Assembly (NCBI GenBank): GCA_005881995.1
Contig: VBHV01000246.1
Coordinates: forward strand, 8,844-16,402
From: Chloroflexota bacterium
Lineage (GTDB): Bacteria; Chloroflexota; Ktedonobacteria; Ktedonobacterales; Ktedonobacteraceae
Length of the DNA: 7,559 nt
Direction: 5' to 3'
How positions within the stretch are numbered: position 1 is the first letter of the stretch; the number at the start of each line of letters is the position of its first letter. Below, in pieces: positions 5,734 through 7,559 of the stretch. Below the pieces are notes generated by a model that saw only the letters and a list, made by a program, of their open reading frames with translations, did not search any database and was not told the DNA's origin. Made by a program: the position numbers and the translations under genes.

Positions 5734-5985
5734 TCACCTTGTCTGCAAAATATCGCCTGGCCACACCTCATCTGGCATGCCATCATAATTATCGCGCACG
5801 ATCACATACGTCATTGGAATCTGCTTGCCCGCAATCACTCGTGGTGCAGCTACATAGACGATGGTGCCAGTGAAACGATGCTCTTTCAGCTGGTAGGTGA
5901 CCCGTTCACTGATACGATGCTCTGCATATGGAGCGGGTGGACCATAGTCGGCTTCTAGTTCGTCCATATTTTCCAGGTCGGTCAT
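5734..5985 (-). CDS. Uncharacterised 83-residue protein
   Basis: I do not recognise a named family. The acidic N-terminus (TDLENMDELEADYG) is followed by a compact region from about residue 25. It has alternating strands (RVTYQL, FTGTIVYVAAP, PMTYVIVRD) and a final PDEVWPGDIL segment. The strand pattern with a G-T-I-V-Y-V core and a terminal P-G-D-I turn is typical of a small beta-barrel such as an SH3-like fold; this is inference. The ATG at 5985 is chosen because GGAAAG lies eight bases upstream; a GTG two codons earlier (5991) is possible but too close to that site. A perfect TATAAT on the minus strand at 6023-6028 could serve as -10. No membrane segment, signal peptide or metal site is visible. 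Confidence 0.7.
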   Translation of the reverse strand: MTDLENMDELEADYGPPAPYAEHRISERVTYQLKEHRFTGTIVYVAAPRVIAGKQIPMTYVIVRDNYDGMPDEVWPGDILQTR

Positions 5986-6022
5986 GAACACTTCTTTCCG
6001 ATGGGCAGACTCAGATAGAGAT

Positions 6023-6028
6023 ATTATA
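6023..6028 (-). promoter_or_regulatory. Candidate -10 box of the 83-residue gene
   Basis: A perfect TATAAT lies on the minus strand 38 bases before the start codon at 5985. No recognisable -35 lies 16-18 bases further upstream, so either it depends on an activator or the match is accidental in this AT-rich gap. Confidence 0.3.
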
Positions 6029-6101
6029 CTTCTTCCTGGATAATGACCGTTCTGTGTAGATCATCTCAAATCGCTGCTCACCACACGCTGTATGCAGGTG
6101 T

Positions 6102-6131
6102 TTGAACCGGCGACAGTGAATCTGGTATGCT
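6102..6131 (+). promoter_or_regulatory. Predicted sigma70-type promoter of the 77-residue gene
   Basis: TTGAAC (-35, 6102-6107) and TATGCT (-10, 6126-6131) are separated by 18 bases, each matching four of six consensus positions. The predicted start near 6138 leaves a leader of about 40 bases before the ATG at 6178. The boxes and spacing are almost the same as those proposed for the SRAP gene. Confidence 0.45.
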
Positions 6132-6177
6132 TGTCAGGAGTGGAATCCGACCTGCTTCTAGAGAAAAGGATTGAGGT

Positions 6178-6411
6178 ATGAGCAATATAGATATTCGCGT
6201 AGCAATCGCTGACGCTGTCAACGCATTCAAAACAGAGACCGGGCAATTGCCTATCCGCGTGCAGGTAAGTAGGGTACACCTGAAAGAACTTGAAGACAGC
6301 CCCTATGAATTCCCGGATGGCTCTACTATCCCGATTGATTTTGTCGAGGGTATAGCTGCTGGCGTGGTTCGTTGTATAGGTGCTGAAGTAATTAGAGATG
6401 AGCTTGAATAG
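6178..6411 (+). CDS. Uncharacterised 77-residue protein
   Basis: I do not recognise the family. An AAAGGA site lies seven bases before the ATG and a plausible promoter is present, so the gene is well supported. The protein is predicted as a helix (about residues 4-19, AIADAVNAFKTETG), a strand (LPIRVQVSRVHLKEL), and a loop rich in Pro, Asp and Gly (SPYEFPDGSTIP). A second hydrophobic stretch (IDFVEGIAAGVVRCIGAEVI, 53-72) and an acidic end follow. The last stretch is probably a beta-hairpin in a compact alpha/beta fold, since it contains Asp, Glu and Arg. It is acidic and cytosolic in appearance. The pattern is common among small proteins of mobile elements, but nothing in the sequence proves such an origin. 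It converges on the 93-residue gene across a 9-bp hairpin. Confidence 0.75.
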   Translation: MSNIDIRVAIADAVNAFKTETGQLPIRVQVSRVHLKELEDSPYEFPDGSTIPIDFVEGIAAGVVRCIGAEVIRDELE

Positions 6412-6506
6412 ATATAACTTGTCTCGGTAGGGAAAGAGAAGACAAGGCGTCGGCTAAACCACTATTGATGGGTTATTCACTGCTGCCTTTACAATGCGAA
6501 TATGGA

Positions 6507-6530
6507 CAGGTGAGTAGTATCACTCACCTG
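6507..6530. terminator. Hairpin between the convergent 77- and 93-residue genes
   Basis: CAGGTGAGT (6507-6515) and ACTCACCTG (6522-6530) are perfect 9-base arms with a six-base loop. It stands between two converging genes, where a bidirectional terminator is expected, but no T-run follows on either strand. The terminator call is therefore only moderate. Confidence 0.45.
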
Positions 6531-6584
6531 CCCTATTAGATCCTCTCTGCGCTTGATCCGATAATGGCCTGCTTGCCTTTCTCG

Positions 6585-6866
6585 TCATTCAGCTTTGGGA
6601 GGAAGTGGCTGAGGATTAAGCTCGACGGCACGGCCTCCACTGAGAAGGACCTGCTTAAGACTGGCTAAGGACTGTACTTGCTCCCGCATCACGTTAACAA
6701 TACCCTCCACAAACAGGATTTCTGCTGGAGTTGTCCATCCAGGCCGACGCATGAGTATGAGCAATTCATCGAAGGCCGAGCCATCGGCCACATCCAACAA
6801 CTGCCCACTCAGGCTCTTGATCTTGGTTTCAAGGTGAGCAATATGGCGTTCACTTTGTTCAGGCAT
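6585..6866 (-). CDS. Uncharacterised 93-residue protein ending in an NPQPLPP motif
   Basis: The protein starts with a heptad-like charged helix (SERHIAHLETKIKSLSGQLL, about residues 5-24). A second helical block follows (DELLILMRRPGWTTPAEIL), then a third helix (VNVMREQVQSLASLKQVLL). It ends with a Gly-Gly turn and the proline-rich tail ELNPQPLPPKAE. The short Asn-Pro-Gln-Pro-Leu-Pro-Pro tail recurs at the end of many otherwise unrelated small bacterial hypothetical proteins; its function is unknown to me. The start is supported by GAAAGGA six bases before the ATG. No membrane segment or catalytic motif is visible. A helical scaffold or coiled-coil partner protein is a reasonable guess. It is monocistronic, with two palindromes in its upstream region. 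Confidence 0.75.
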   Translation of the reverse strand: MPEQSERHIAHLETKIKSLSGQLLDVADGSAFDELLILMRRPGWTTPAEILFVEGIVNVMREQVQSLASLKQVLLSGGRAVELNPQPLPPKAE

Positions 6867-6899
6867 AACTGTTCCTTTCTTTTCATTTCATTCACTGTA

Positions 6900-6909
6900 A
6901 GGATATCCT
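6900..6909. repeat. 10-bp palindrome upstream of the 93-residue gene
   Basis: AGGATATCCT is a perfect palindrome 34 bases upstream of the minus-strand start codon at 6866. Together with the larger palindrome at 6926-6941 it could be a paired operator, although a 10-base palindrome is not rare by chance. Confidence 0.3.
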
Positions 6910-6925
6910 CACATACCCGTTGTTC

Positions 6926-6941
6926 GCTTTCTCGAGAAAGC
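6926..6941. repeat. 16-bp perfect palindrome upstream of the 93-residue gene
   Basis: GCTTTCTCGAGAAAGC reads the same on both strands. It lies 60 bases upstream of the gene starting at 6866, where a promoter would be expected. A dimeric regulator could bind it as DNA; as RNA it would have too small a loop for a simple full hairpin. Confidence 0.5.
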
Positions 6942-7249
6942 AAAGGGCTAAGGTCTAACCCGATGGATTGACGCGTGTTACAGGGATTTTTAGCGCAAGC
7001 CCCGTCCTTTTTACGCATCTTTTTCAAGATTGCACACTTTTGACTCGCCCAATACAATTATAGTCTGGCTCTCTGAGTTGGACTCGTGGAAAAGCTGAGA
7101 TGGAACTGAAAAAGCGAGGAGACGGAATAATCTTTCTCAGCCCGGCAATAATATAGTATCTTTGCTGAAACGGGCAGCGATTCGCCGCTCCGCCATCGTT
7201 TAAGAGTGGCCGAAGTGGTGAATTCAGGAACAGGCGAAAGGCGCATTGA
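6942..7249. other. Intergenic stretch without a supportable gene
   Basis: No frame here has a ribosome site, family resemblance or sensible composition; minus-strand frames between 6809 and 7413 are Ser/Arg-rich and look like shadows. A perfect TATAAT is present on the minus strand at about 7059-7064 without a good -35. The EamA relic begins at its right end, directly after an in-frame TGA at 7247-7249, so an ancient deletion or insertion boundary probably lies here. No terminal inverted repeats or transposase fragment were recognised. Confidence 0.4.
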
Positions 7250-7559
7250 AGTCTAATAGCTGTATCTGTTCCTGCACTATTTAATAAGGAACGTCTCACA
7301 CCCTTGAAGCTTGGTGCGCTCATGCTCGCACTTATGGGAACAGTACTCACCATTGGACCCACAGGAAATGGGCGTCTCCCCGGCATTCTGCTGGCGCTAG
7401 CGGCAGCGGTCATCTATTCCGGGTATATTCTGGTCGGCAGTCGTCTCATGCCGCACGCCAGTGCCATCGGAGCCTCGACCATCGTCTCTCAGCGGCAGCC
7501 GTGGTGTATATCGGCATTGTTGCAGTTCGTGGCCCTGTTTTCCCCAGTACTCTTTCAGG
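7250..7559 (+). pseudogene. EamA/DMT-family transporter relic, 5'-truncated and frameshifted, continuing off the right edge
   Basis: EamA proteins are ten-helix inner-membrane exporters of metabolites, built from two repeated five-helix domains. The readable segment starts with PALFNKERLTPLKLG, the typical link near the end of the first domain. It continues with a helix (ALMLALMGTVLTIGP) and then the opening of the second domain (GILLALAAAVIYSGYILVGS, RLMPHASAIGASTIV). At 7484-7491 the frame slips: to keep reading LSAAAVVYIGIVAVRGPVFP one base must be restored, so one base appears deleted (a C of a former CC is likely). The first four helices are absent because an in-frame TGA at 7247-7249 precedes the segment and the DNA upstream does not encode them. 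No start or ribosome site is present. Two independent defects favour a true relic over a sequencing error, though the single frameshift alone could be an error. Confidence 0.8.

Noticed and set aside
4708..7104. Repeated 13-mer AAAAGCTGAGATG at about 4708 and 7092
   Set aside because: A single 13-base match in a window this size is close to chance expectation, and the flanks diverge.
7024..7413. Minus-strand open frame of 129 codons at the right end
   Set aside because: It is antisense to the EamA relic over a third of its length and has no ribosome site or recognisable domain.

Overview
The window is bacterial chromosomal DNA with short intergenic gaps, conventional Shine-Dalgarno sites and sigma70-type promoters. 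The mix of genes suggests a Chloroflexota bacterium of the Ktedonobacteria type: an M20 dipeptidase facing a short tryptophan 2,3-dioxygenase, a DUF4145 remnant, an EamA remnant, and many short uncharacterised proteins and gene relics. This is an inference from gene style; no phylogenetic marker in the window settles it.

Layout. Positions 1-508 (minus) hold a truncated SRAP/YedK-type abasic-site DNA-protein crosslink gene with its promoter near 579-608. Then comes a regulatory gap with inverted repeats and a strong promoter. It drives a 65-residue orphan protein (836-1033), which ends at a clear rho-independent terminator. An M20 metallopeptidase (1292-2665) follows, preceded by its own promoter and three DnaA-box-like 9-mers. 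It converges, across a symmetrical hairpin, on a minus-strand pair: a 111-residue single-pass membrane protein whose stop codon overlaps the start of a short tryptophan 2,3-dioxygenase. Divergent from this pair is a tRNA-Met(CAT) with encoded CCA and its own terminator.

The right half is more eroded and accessory in character. It contains a DUF4145 C-terminal relic (about 3991-4119), a two-TM protein with a PH-like tail (4147-4614, minus), and a gene-poor stretch. Next is a VOC/glyoxalase-fold enzyme (5137-5535) with a very good promoter. After it come a relic of a membrane-protein C-terminus, three small uncharacterised genes (5734-5985 minus, 6178-6411 plus, 6585-6866 minus), and at the right edge an EamA/DMT transporter relic that lacks its N-terminal part and carries a one-base frameshift.

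Functionally the window is a series of mostly single-gene units. The only operon-like arrangement is the membrane protein plus dioxygenase pair. Peptide hydrolysis (M20) and tryptophan breakdown (dioxygenase) are both amino-acid catabolism, but they are convergent and separately transcribed, so no shared pathway can be claimed. I found no CRISPR array, complete transposon, prophage or recognisable defence system. The most unusual items are the coupled membrane protein/dioxygenase pair, the DnaA-box-like cluster, the hairpin at the predicted start of the 65-residue gene's transcript, and the four relics or orphan frames of the right half.
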